Below, in pieces: positions 23,772-31,763 of a stretch of DNA of 64,000 bases (its first letter is position 1; each line of letters begins with the position of its first letter). The translations under genes and the position numbers were made by a program. The stretch is taken from assembly GCA_052033935.1 (NCBI GenBank), contig JBPOJE010000011.1, positions 1 to 64,000 on the forward strand. Reading direction: 5' to 3'. This stretch comes from JAGVUD01 sp052033935. Its GTDB lineage: Bacteria > Armatimonadota > UBA5829 > DSUL01. Below the pieces are notes generated by a model. The model made no database searches. It was not told where the DNA came from and was given only the letters and a program-made list of their open reading frames with translations.

Positions 23772-25034
23772 ATGCTTTTCTTCCTCGAACGGACAAAACT
23801 GCGATGCCGGAGCCTTGCCATTGCGGTCTTTGTTGCCGCGAGCATTGCTTCGGCCGGGTTAAGCGCCAGTGGGGCGGGCAGCGCTGACCGGCCTCCGGCG
23901 ATCAAGGGGCAGTCGGCCGTGCTTTTGGACGCGGAGACGGGGCAGACGCTCTGGTCGCTGAACGCGAACGTGCGCCGTCCGATGGCGAGCACGACGAAGG
24001 TGATGACTGTCGTGCTTGCTCTGGAGCGAGGCAATCTGGACGATGTCGTGACCGCCCCCAAGGGCATTGATCAGATTCCTGCGTCTTCGCTCCACATCAA
24101 GCCCGGCGAGAAGCTGACTCTGAGAGAGCTGGTTTACGCCGCGATTATACGGTCGGCGAACGACGCGTCAGCGCTCATCGGCACACACATCGCCGGTTCC
24201 ACGCCCGAGTTCGTGAAGATGATGAACGAGCGCGCCGCTGACCTGGGGATGAAGGACACCCAGTTCAAGAACGCCAACGGCCTGAACGCGCAGGGGCACT
24301 ATTCGACCGCGCACGACCTCGCCATTCTCACCCGCCACGCGCTCACGGTGCCGCTTTTCAACGAGATCTGCGCGACAAAGGTGATGACGCTGGAGAGCAG
24401 AAAGACCGGTGACAGGCTTCTCAAGAGCCGCGCACGGTTTCTGATGCACTACCCCGGGGCGGACGGCGTGAAATCGGGCTACACGCGGCAAGCGGGGTAC
24501 TGCTATATAGGCTCGGCAACGAGCGGCGGGTGGCGTCTTGTTTCGGTGGTGCTGAAGAGCAGCAATGCCGGGGCCGACACAAAGGCGATGATGGACCACG
24601 GATTTGGCCAGTTCGAGCGCCGCGTGGTGGCGAAAGCCGGGACGAGACAGGCAGAGGTGGAGGTTCCCGGTGGAAGGCCAAGACGGGTGGGCCTAATTCT
24701 CAGGGACGATCTGCATGTGTGCGTGAAGAAAGGCGCGAAGCCCGAGCCGCCGGAGGTGGCCGCCGGAGAACTGGAGCCGCCCATTGCGAAGGGTGCCGAG
24801 GTGGGCAGGCTGGTCGCGAAGGCTGGCGGCAGGCCGTTCGGGCAGGCTTCTCTCGTCGCGGAGGAGGAGGTCAAGAAGGGAGTGTGCGAGCCGCTCGCGG
24901 TGCTGCTGGTGATTGTTGGCGGACCGCCTGCGTTTCAGGCGTTTCGCGTTCTGACCGGCGGGCCGAGACCCTACGGCGCAAAACGGCACCCGGCAGCCGC
25001 CCCGGCGGCGCATCGCGCGAGTCAGGCGCGCTGA
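23772..25034 (+). CDS. D-alanyl-D-alanine carboxypeptidase (S11, DacF-like)
   Basis: This is a low-molecular-weight penicillin-binding protein trimming peptidoglycan stem peptides. The 420-aa protein has an N-terminal signal segment (LAIAVFVAASIASAGLSASG), the SxxK nucleophile block PMASTTKVMT, the SxN motif IRSANDASALI and the KSG triad GVKSGYT. A PBP5-C-like beta domain follows at about residues 285-370, with a hydrophobic stretch (LAVLLVIVGGPPAF) that could anchor the C-terminus. The ATG at 23772 is the first in frame. Two bases separate it from the downstream pseudouridine synthase. Confidence 0.93.
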   Translation: MLFFLERTKLRCRSLAIAVFVAASIASAGLSASGAGSADRPPAIKGQSAVLLDAETGQTLWSLNANVRRPMASTTKVMTVVLALERGNLDDVVTAPKGIDQIPASSLHIKPGEKLTLRELVYAAIIRSANDASALIGTHIAGSTPEFVKMMNERAADLGMKDTQFKNANGLNAQGHYSTAHDLAILTRHALTVPLFNEICATKVMTLESRKTGDRLLKSRARFLMHYPGADGVKSGYTRQAGYCYIGSATSGGWRLVSVVLKSSNAGADTKAMMDHGFGQFERRVVAKAGTRQAEVEVPGGRPRRVGLILRDDLHVCVKKGAKPEPPEVAAGELEPPIAKGAEVGRLVAKAGGRPFGQASLVAEEEVKKGVCEPLAVLLVIVGGPPAFQAFRVLTGGPRPYGAKRHPAAAPAAHRASQAR

Positions 25035-25036
25035 CG

Positions 25037-25789
25037 ATGCCCGAGAGGCTTCAGAAGATACTCGCCGCGGCGGGACTGGGCAGCCGCCGCGAGTGCGAAG
25101 AGCTGATTCGCGCGGGACGCGTGAGCGTGAACGGAGTGCGGGCTGAACTGGGCGCGCGGGCGGACCCAGAGAAGGAGCGGATTACTGTGGACGGACGCCC
25201 CGTCCGGACGCGCGCGCTTTTGTACATTGCCCTCTACAAACCGCGCGGGTGCGCCTCCACCCGCAAAGACCCCCACGCCGCGAAGATCATCCCCGATCTG
25301 CTTCCCGCAAGCCTGTGGCATCTGTTCCCCGTCGGCAGGCTCGACGTGCCGAGCGAAGGGCTGCTTCTGCTCACGAACGACGGCGAGCTTGCGAACCGTC
25401 TGATGCACCCCCGCTATCAGGTTCGCCGGACCTACCGCGTAACAGTCTCCGGAAACCTGCCGGACACAGCAGTCGAGGTGCTTCGGACAGGAATCCCGCT
25501 GGAGGACGGACTCGCGAAGGCGGAGAGCGCAAGAGTGCTGAAACGCGACCCTGACAGGGGGCGCACGCGGCTGGAGATGGTCCTGACGGAAGGGCGCAAC
25601 AGGGAGGTTCGCAGGATGTTCGAGGCGCTGGGGCACGGCGTGCTGCGGCTCGTGCGCGTGCAGATGGGCCCACTGGCGCTGGGGACGCTGAAGCCGGGCG
25701 CGTGGCGCGAACTGACTCAGGAGGAGATCGGAGAACTGATGAAGCTGAAGACCGCCGCGGCGAAGCCGCGAACAGCGAAGGAAGGCTAA
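25037..25789 (+). CDS. rRNA pseudouridine synthase (RsuA/RluB/E/F family)
   Basis: The 250-aa enzyme isomerises a uridine in rRNA. It has an N-terminal S4 domain (MPERLQKILAAAGLGSRRECEELIRAGRVSVNG), then the catalytic block VGRLDVPSEGLLLLTNDGELANRLMHP, with Asp in GRLDVPS, YRVTVSG, and the C-terminal EGRNREVRRMFEALGH. RluB is the most likely member by location next to scpAB in many bacteria, but the substrate base is not determinable here. It begins two bases after the carboxypeptidase stop and likely shares its transcript. Confidence 0.92.
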   Translation: MPERLQKILAAAGLGSRRECEELIRAGRVSVNGVRAELGARADPEKERITVDGRPVRTRALLYIALYKPRGCASTRKDPHAAKIIPDLLPASLWHLFPVGRLDVPSEGLLLLTNDGELANRLMHPRYQVRRTYRVTVSGNLPDTAVEVLRTGIPLEDGLAKAESARVLKRDPDRGRTRLEMVLTEGRNREVRRMFEALGHGVLRLVRVQMGPLALGTLKPGAWRELTQEEIGELMKLKTAAAKPRTAKEG

Positions 25790-25795
25790 GGGAAG

Positions 25796-26686
25796 ATGAG
25801 CCTCAGACTGACACCGTTGATGCGAAGATGCCGGACGCTGGCGCTGGCGCTCGTCGCCGCGGTGATTTCCGGATGCGGGGACGCGCCGAGGAGCCGCCCT
25901 GAAGTCGAGACGGCCTCCGGGCCTCCAAAACGAATCGTCTCGCTCGCCCCGAACGTCACGGAGATACTGTTCGCACTCGACCTGGGCGACAGGGTCGTGG
26001 GGGTGACAACTCAGGACAACTACCCGCCCGAAGTCGCCTCGAAGGAGAAGGTCGGCGACGCGTCGTCGAACATCGAGAAGGTTCTGTCGCTGAAGCCGGA
26101 TCTGGTGATCGGGCATGCTTTTCTGAACAGCCGCGCGCTGGACGCACTGAAGACGCTAGGGGTTCCGGTGCTGGGAGTAGAAGCGAAGGACCTTGCGTCC
26201 ACCAAGGAATCCGTGAGAGAAGTGGCGGCCAGATGCGGGGTGAAGGATCGCGGCGACGAGATTGCGGACGGGATGGACAAGTTCTTCGGACAGATTCGGA
26301 ACGGGTATGGCAAAGTGAAGAGCAGGCCGGCGGTGCTCTTTGCCGCGCAGGGGAACCCGCTGTGGGCGGCGGGCAACCGGACGTTCGTTGACGAGATGAT
26401 CACACTGGCGGGAGGAACGAACGCGGGAAGCGGCGCGGGCGAGGAGTTCGCGGTGCTGTCGGAGGAGGTGGCGGTATCCCGTGACCCGGAGTTCATTTTT
26501 GTGACGGATAAGCCCGCACTGCGTTACTTCAAGACGTCGAGGGTATGGGCGGAGGTGCGGGCTGTGAAGAACTCGTGCGTTCTTCTGGTGAATCCGGACC
26601 TGTATCTGCGGCCGGGGCCCCGGCTTGTGGAGGGCCAGAAAGAGCTGTGCCGTCTGCTGCATCCGGAAGTGGAGCTTCCCAGGTGA
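25796..26686 (+). CDS. btuF: Cobalamin-type ABC transporter substrate-binding lipoprotein
   Basis: The 296-aa protein has a lipoprotein signal (LALVAAVISGC) and a class III periplasmic binding fold: RIVSLAPNVTEILFALDLGDRVVGVT, KEKVGDASSNIEKVLSLKPDLVIG, and later LFAAQGNPLWAAGNRTFVDEMITLAGGTNA. The SLAPNVTE and DRVVGVT strands are close to BtuF. Because the fold is shared with haem and siderophore binders, cobalamin is the best guess, supported by NrdJ elsewhere in the window. It starts six bases after the pseudouridine synthase and is followed by permease and ATPase genes in overlap. Confidence 0.85.
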   Translation: MSLRLTPLMRRCRTLALALVAAVISGCGDAPRSRPEVETASGPPKRIVSLAPNVTEILFALDLGDRVVGVTTQDNYPPEVASKEKVGDASSNIEKVLSLKPDLVIGHAFLNSRALDALKTLGVPVLGVEAKDLASTKESVREVAARCGVKDRGDEIADGMDKFFGQIRNGYGKVKSRPAVLFAAQGNPLWAAGNRTFVDEMITLAGGTNAGSGAGEEFAVLSEEVAVSRDPEFIFVTDKPALRYFKTSRVWAEVRAVKNSCVLLVNPDLYLRPGPRLVEGQKELCRLLHPEVELPR

Positions 26687-27702
26687 TGGCAGGCCGGAGC
26701 GTGGCGCGCAGGCTGGCGGCAGCGGCCGCCCTGCTGGGAGCGGCGCTGGCGCTCTCGATTGCCGTGGGGCTGGCGACGGGCGCTGTGGGCATGACGCCGC
26801 AGGGGATACTGGCAGACATTCAGGCACACGTTCCGGGGGATGGGACGGCGGAAGCGAGCGTCATCTGGGACCTCCGGCTGCCGCGCGTTCTTCTGGCGGC
26901 GATCATCGGCGCGATGCTGGCGGCGGGCGGAGCGGCGCTGCAGGGCCTGCTCGGCAATCCGCTGGCCGAGCCGTACACGGTGGGAGTATCGTCGGGCTGC
27001 GTGCTGGGGGCAAGCGTGGCGATATCGAGGGGGCTGGATGCGCTGTATGGAGGCTGGCCGATTCCGCTGGCGGCATTTGTGACGGGAGCGGCGGCGGTGG
27101 CGCTCGTGTTTGTGATGGCACGGCGGGCGGGACGGCTGGATGTCAACACGTTCCTGCTTTCGGGCATCATCGTAGGGTCGCTGTTCTGGGCGATCACGAC
27201 TTTCATCCTTTCGGCATCTCACGAGGACATCGCACGCATCTTTCTGTGGCTTGCGGGCAGCCTGACCTCCCCCGACCCATGGATGTATCTGGGCATCTGC
27301 TGGAAAGTGGCCGCCGTCGCGCTCGCCGGGCTGTTCTGGTTCGCGCGCGATCTGAACGCGTTTGCGCTGGGCGAGGAGCAGGCGAGGCAGCTCGGAGTGG
27401 AGCCCGAGAGGCTGAAGGCGTGGGTGATCGGCCTGGTGACGCTCGGGACGGCAGCGTGCGTGGCGGCGGCGGGAGTTATCGGCTTTGTGGGGCTGATCGT
27501 CCCGCACGGCATGCGGAGGCTGTTCGGCGCGGACCAGCGCACGCTGCTGGTGTCGTCGGCGCTTGCGGGCGCGTGTCTTCTGGTGCTCGCCGACGCCCTA
27601 GCGCGCGGGCTGGCGCCCCCGAAGGAGATTCCGATCGGGGTCATCACGGCTGCCGTGGGAGCGCCGATCTTCCTCGCGATTCTGACACGGAAGGGCGCGT
27701 GA
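26686..27702 (+). CDS. btuC: FecCD/BtuC-type ABC transporter permease
   Basis: The 338-aa integral membrane protein has about ten hydrophobic helices and the family signatures RLPRVLLAAIIGAMLAAGGAALQGLLGNPLAEP, GVSSGCVLGA, GEEQARQLGVEPER (coupling region) and GFVGLIVPHGMRRLFG. ATG 26686 overlaps the btuF stop by one base (TGATG); GTG 26683 is an alternative giving one extra codon. It would dimerise and pair with the downstream ATPase to import the BtuF cargo. Confidence 0.9.
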   Translation: MAGRSVARRLAAAAALLGAALALSIAVGLATGAVGMTPQGILADIQAHVPGDGTAEASVIWDLRLPRVLLAAIIGAMLAAGGAALQGLLGNPLAEPYTVGVSSGCVLGASVAISRGLDALYGGWPIPLAAFVTGAAAVALVFVMARRAGRLDVNTFLLSGIIVGSLFWAITTFILSASHEDIARIFLWLAGSLTSPDPWMYLGICWKVAAVALAGLFWFARDLNAFALGEEQARQLGVEPERLKAWVIGLVTLGTAACVAAAGVIGFVGLIVPHGMRRLFGADQRTLLVSSALAGACLLVLADALARGLAPPKEIPIGVITAAVGAPIFLAILTRKGA

Positions 27703-28970
27703 GCGATCTGCTGACAATCGAGCGGGTGACGGCCGGGTACTCCCCGGGCAGGCCCGTGCTTCGAGAGCTATCGCTGAGCGTGAAGCGAGGCGAATTCGTG
27801 GGGGTGGCCGGCCCGAACGGCAACGGCAAGAGCACGCTTGTGCGCGTCGCATCAAGGTCGCTGCGGCCGTGGCAGGGACGCGCGCTTCTGGACGGGCGGG
27901 ACATGTGGTCGCTGGGGGCAAGGGAGTTCGCCCGCCGCACGGCGGTTGTGCCGCAAGAGACGTACGCCCCGTTCGACCTGAGCGTGATCGAGACCGTCCT
28001 GCTCGGGCGCCACCCTCACACCGGCCCGCTGCATCTGGAGAACGCGGCGGACGAGAAAGCCGCCATCGAGGCGCTTGACGCCGTGGGCGCGGCAGGCCTC
28101 GCCCGGCGCTCCATCCGCGGGATTTCAGGCGGCGAGCGCCAGCGTGTCATTATCGCCAAGGCGCTGATGCAGGAACCGTCGCTGCTGCTTCTGGACGAAC
28201 CGACAGCGCATCTGGATGTGGCCCACCAGATGGAGGTGCTCTCGCTCGTTTCGCGCCTTGCAAAGGAGCGCGAGTTGACGGTGGTGGCGGTGCTTCACGA
28301 TCTGAACCTCGCCGCGGCGTGGTGCCAGCGGATCGTTGTGATGCACGGCGGGCAGATCGCAGCCGACGGGGCTCCCAATGACGTGATTACCGAACCGATG
28401 ATCGCGCGTGTGTGGCAGGCCCGCATGTGGGTGAAGCGGCATCCCGCCACGGGGCGGCCGTTTCTGCTTCCCGCGCCGCCGCCGTTCGAGCCGGAGGACC
28501 CGCGAAACGGTCAGGGGCTACGGGTGCATGTGATCTGCGGCGGGGGCAGCGGCGGACCCGCGCTGTCAGCGCTGATGGACGCGGGATGGTCGGTCACCTG
28601 CGGGGTGGTGAACGTGGGAGATTCGGACGAGGAGATGTGCCGGGCGATGAACATCCCGCACATTGCCGAAGCGCCGTTTTGCGCCGTGTCACCCGAGCGC
28701 GCCAGCGCGAACCTGCGCCTGGCCACCGAAGCCAGCGCCGTCGTGCTGACCGCGTTCTGCGTGGGTTCGGGGAATCTGGACAACCTCCGCACGGCGCTTG
28801 CTGCGCTGGACGCGGGCAGGCCGGTCATCTACCTTCGCGGCACGGACGAACAAACGGCGGATTTCACAGGAGGCGAAGGGGCGGCCCTGCTGGCGGAGAT
28901 ACGAGAGCGCGCGGTGGAAGCAGCGTCGGTGGACGAGCTCAAGGCGAAGATCGCCGAGCGGGCGGCCTAG
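27699..28970 (+). CDS. btuD: BtuD/FecE-type ABC ATPase with an extra C-terminal Rossmann-like domain
   Basis: The GTG overlaps the permease stop by 4 bases (GTGA). Residues 1-250 are the ATPase: Walker A GPNGNGKST, Q-loop VVPQETYAP, signature ISGGERQRVII, Walker B LLLLDEPTAHLD and H-loop AVLHDLNLA. BtuD proteins usually end near 255 residues. Here about 160 more follow: LRVHVICGGGSGGPALSAL, ACDSDEEM-like VGDSDEEMC, AVVLTAFCVGSGNLDNL, and GRPVIYLRG, an alternating strand/helix pattern with a glycine-rich loop, as in Rossmann or SLOG-like nucleotide folds. The total is 423 aa. A nucleotide or cobamide-related sensing role is a guess. Confidence 0.88.
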   Translation: MSDLLTIERVTAGYSPGRPVLRELSLSVKRGEFVGVAGPNGNGKSTLVRVASRSLRPWQGRALLDGRDMWSLGAREFARRTAVVPQETYAPFDLSVIETVLLGRHPHTGPLHLENAADEKAAIEALDAVGAAGLARRSIRGISGGERQRVIIAKALMQEPSLLLLDEPTAHLDVAHQMEVLSLVSRLAKERELTVVAVLHDLNLAAAWCQRIVVMHGGQIAADGAPNDVITEPMIARVWQARMWVKRHPATGRPFLLPAPPPFEPEDPRNGQGLRVHVICGGGSGGPALSALMDAGWSVTCGVVNVGDSDEEMCRAMNIPHIAEAPFCAVSPERASANLRLATEASAVVLTAFCVGSGNLDNLRTALAALDAGRPVIYLRGTDEQTADFTGGEGAALLAEIRERAVEAASVDELKAKIAERAA

Positions 28971-29061
28971 CACGTCGTGCAACATAAGGCCGCGAGCTCG
29001 TTGGGACGCCCACAAGGGGTTATTCTACGCGTCTCGTGCTGCTGCGAACTTATTACTGCGC

Positions 29062-30300
29062 TTACTTGCCGCCCGGCTGGTCCTTGAGGAACTCCGCGTA
29101 TTCCGGCTGGAGCGACATGACCGCGCGCACCAGTCCCATTCGAACTGGAGCAAGCCCCGCATCCTTCCCCAACTTCGCGCCGCCCGGAAGCACGTAGTTC
29201 GCGAGCAGCACAACGAAGCTGCGCGTTCGCTGATCCATCCACAGGTACGTTCCGGTGAAGCCCGTGTGCCCGAGCGTGTAGCTGCCGGGCTCGTCGTTGA
29301 GCGGGGTGGCGAACCGTCCGGCCGAGTAGATGCCCCACCCCAGCGCGCGCCTGCCTTCGAGAGCCACCGGAGAGTGGTCGGCCGTCATCCGGGCGATGGT
29401 TCCCGGAGAAAACACCCGGACGCCGTCGAGAGTCCCCCGCGCCAGGATCATCCGGCAGAGCCGGGCGAGATCGGGGCCGGTGGAGAAGAGTCCGGCATTT
29501 CCTGGGCAATGCTCTACGGAGCCGTGGTAGTTCGCGAGCGGATCGTGCACGACGCCCTGCATCAGGCTGCCATCCTTGCGTTTGGCGGTCGGGGCGCACT
29601 TCGCCTTCTGGCGCGCGCTCAGCACGTAGCCCGTGCCCGTCATGCCGAGCGGCCTGTACACGCGGCGCTTGAGCAGGTCTTCCATGCGCTCACCGGCGCA
29701 GTTTTCCACCACGCGCGCCATCGTCTGCATGTTGAGACAACTGTAGCGCTCCTGCTGACGGGGCGGGTAGGCAGGCGGCAGAGCGCAGTAATGGCGGATG
29801 AGCGCGTCGGCGGTGCTTTCGCCCTCTTTGCGGGTCTTCTCAACCGTAGCGGAGTTCTCGTAGGGCTTCAGCCCGGAGACGTGCGTCAGAAGATCGCGAA
29901 CGGTGACTTCTTCCTTGCCCGCCCCGAAGCCGGGAATGTGCTTCGAAACCCTGTCGTCGAGACTCAGCTTGCCGTCTTCGATCAGCACCATGGCGGCGAT
30001 GGTGGTTCCGGCGACTTTAGAGACGGAGGCAAGATCGAAGATAGTGTCCAGGCCCATGGCAGGAGCCTTCTCGTCCCAGGACATGCGCCCGTACGCCTTC
30101 GCCCAGAGGACTTCGCCCTTTGACCCCGCGACCACGACGGCGCCGGGATAGACCCCTTGCTCGATGCCTTGGCGGACAATGCCTTCCACGGACGAAAGCG
30201 CGGGATTCGTGACGGTACGCAGGAGCTGAGCGTCGGATGAAGAACAGCAGACAAAGAGACAGATGAGCATGGCGCTAAGCGTGGTCTGAAGCAGTTTCAT
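29062..30300 (-). CDS. Serine hydrolase of the beta-lactamase class C fold
   Basis: The 412-aa exported protein has a signal segment (LSAMLICLFVCCSSSDAQ; the double Cys may be a lipobox). The nucleophile block is DLASVSKVAGTT (SxxK), the second block RYSCLNMQ corresponds to Y-x-N, and GHTGFTGTYLW replaces the KTG box with HTG, as in esterase and peptidase relatives. VRDLLTHVSGL is typical. Members are D,D-peptidases, esterases or lactamases; antibiotic resistance should not be assumed. It is convergent with btuD and is followed on the same strand by nothing within 90 bases. Confidence 0.86.
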   Translation of the reverse strand: MKLLQTTLSAMLICLFVCCSSSDAQLLRTVTNPALSSVEGIVRQGIEQGVYPGAVVVAGSKGEVLWAKAYGRMSWDEKAPAMGLDTIFDLASVSKVAGTTIAAMVLIEDGKLSLDDRVSKHIPGFGAGKEEVTVRDLLTHVSGLKPYENSATVEKTRKEGESTADALIRHYCALPPAYPPRQQERYSCLNMQTMARVVENCAGERMEDLLKRRVYRPLGMTGTGYVLSARQKAKCAPTAKRKDGSLMQGVVHDPLANYHGSVEHCPGNAGLFSTGPDLARLCRMILARGTLDGVRVFSPGTIARMTADHSPVALEGRRALGWGIYSAGRFATPLNDEPGSYTLGHTGFTGTYLWMDQRTRSFVVLLANYVLPGGAKLGKDAGLAPVRMGLVRAVMSLQPEYAEFLKDQPGGK

Positions 30301-30408
30301 ATCAGCAATCAGTGAGTTCGACAGGGCGCTGGCTCTTCCCTCCGAGGGCCGCCGCCATGCGTTGCCCGCGGCTCAACCCGGCGCAGGCAGGATGGGCGTC
30401 CGGAACGG

Positions 30409-31674
30409 TCAGGCACGCTGAGGACGCCATGCCCGGTCGGATTCCTCGCTCTCGGAGAGCGCCAGCTTGGCCAGAGGGAAGGGCTCGAGCGCGCGGTCGA
30501 GAATTCCCTGCACCTTCGCCAGGGCCACCCCGTAGTTCGTCATCGGGATGCCGAGTTCTGCCGCCTGGTGCTGACGCCACACGACTTCGCGGCGGTTCAG
30601 CATGCAGCTCCCGCAGTGGATGATAAGCTCGTAGGACGAGACATCCTTCGGGAAATCGCGGCCGTTTGCGAAGCCGATATCGAGGCCGCCACCCACGTAC
30701 TTCCTGAGCCACCTCGGAATCTGGACTGACCCGATATCGTCCGGCTGGGTATGGTGCGTGCAGGCTTCGGTGATGAGCACGCGGCTGCCGGTCTTCAGCC
30801 TGTCAATGGCCTTGCTGCCGCGCACGAATCCTTCCAGGTCGCCCTTGTAGCGGGCCATGAGGATGGAGAAGCTGGTGAAGAGAACCCCCGGCGGGGTATC
30901 AGCGGCTGCTTTCAGGAACGCCTGCGAATCGGTGACAACCAGCTTCGGCGGCCGCGCCAGGCGCTTGATGGCCTGCGCAAGCTCGTGCTCGCGCGCCACA
31001 ACCGATATCGCGCCGCTGTCGAGAACCTCGCGGATGGTCATCACCTGCGGCAATATGAGGCGGCCTTTCGGGGCGGCCTGGTCAATGGGCGTGCAGAGCA
31101 CCACGATGTCTCCGGGCGAGATCAGGCCGGAGAGAATCGCCGGATCGGAGAGGCTCGAAGGCGCGTGCGTGACGATCAGGCCCTTCAGGCGCTCGATGTT
31201 TTCGCCCGTGAGCGCGCTCACAGAGGCGAAGGGCAGCTTGCGCTCTGCCGCCCATGCCTCCCACCCCGCCGCCGAAGCGAGGTCGCTCTTGTTCGCGGCG
31301 ACGATGAGAGGGATATTGCACGCGGCTATCTGCTGCGCGAGCGTGTCTTCCCACTCCCCCGGCTCCTGAGCCGCGTCGCTGACGACGATGGCGATGTCCG
31401 TACGCTCCAGAACCTTGAGCGACTTCTCAACGCGAAGCTGTCCCAGATCGCCGGTGTCGTCCAGACCCGCTGTGTCCGTGATAACGACCGGGCCGAGCGG
31501 CAGGAGCTCCATCGCCTTGGAGACGGGGTCGGTTGTCGTTCCGGCGACTTCGGAAACGATGGCGAGCTGCTGCTTCGTGAGCGCGTTGATGATGCTCGAC
31601 TTGCCGCTGTTTCTGCGGCCGAAGATGCTGATATGAAGGCGTTCGCCAGATGGTGCCTGGTTCAGTGAGGACAT
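30409..31674 (-). CDS. hydF: [FeFe]-hydrogenase maturation GTPase HydF
   Basis: HydF is the scaffold on which the 2Fe subcluster of the H-cluster is assembled before transfer to HydA. The 421-aa protein has a GTPase domain (GRRNSGKSSIINAL P-loop, VAGTTTDPV, TDTAGLDD, VAANKSDL, SVSALTG), a dimerisation domain and an FeS-cluster domain with ITEACTHHTQPDDIG and IIHCGSCMLNRREV, giving the CxH and HCxxC ligands specific to HydF. No hydE, hydG or hydrogenase gene is in the window, so it must act with genes elsewhere, or be an orphan. Confidence 0.94.
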   Translation of the reverse strand: MSSLNQAPSGERLHISIFGRRNSGKSSIINALTKQQLAIVSEVAGTTTDPVSKAMELLPLGPVVITDTAGLDDTGDLGQLRVEKSLKVLERTDIAIVVSDAAQEPGEWEDTLAQQIAACNIPLIVAANKSDLASAAGWEAWAAERKLPFASVSALTGENIERLKGLIVTHAPSSLSDPAILSGLISPGDIVVLCTPIDQAAPKGRLILPQVMTIREVLDSGAISVVAREHELAQAIKRLARPPKLVVTDSQAFLKAAADTPPGVLFTSFSILMARYKGDLEGFVRGSKAIDRLKTGSRVLITEACTHHTQPDDIGSVQIPRWLRKYVGGGLDIGFANGRDFPKDVSSYELIIHCGSCMLNRREVVWRQHQAAELGIPMTNYGVALAKVQGILDRALEPFPLAKLALSESEESDRAWRPQRA

Positions 31675-31763
31675 GGCACTTACGATCTTACGTCAAAGCG
31701 CGCCCTGCTGGCTGCGCCGGTGAGATCGAGTTCAGGTTTACGAGGCATCGCGGTAAGGGCCCT

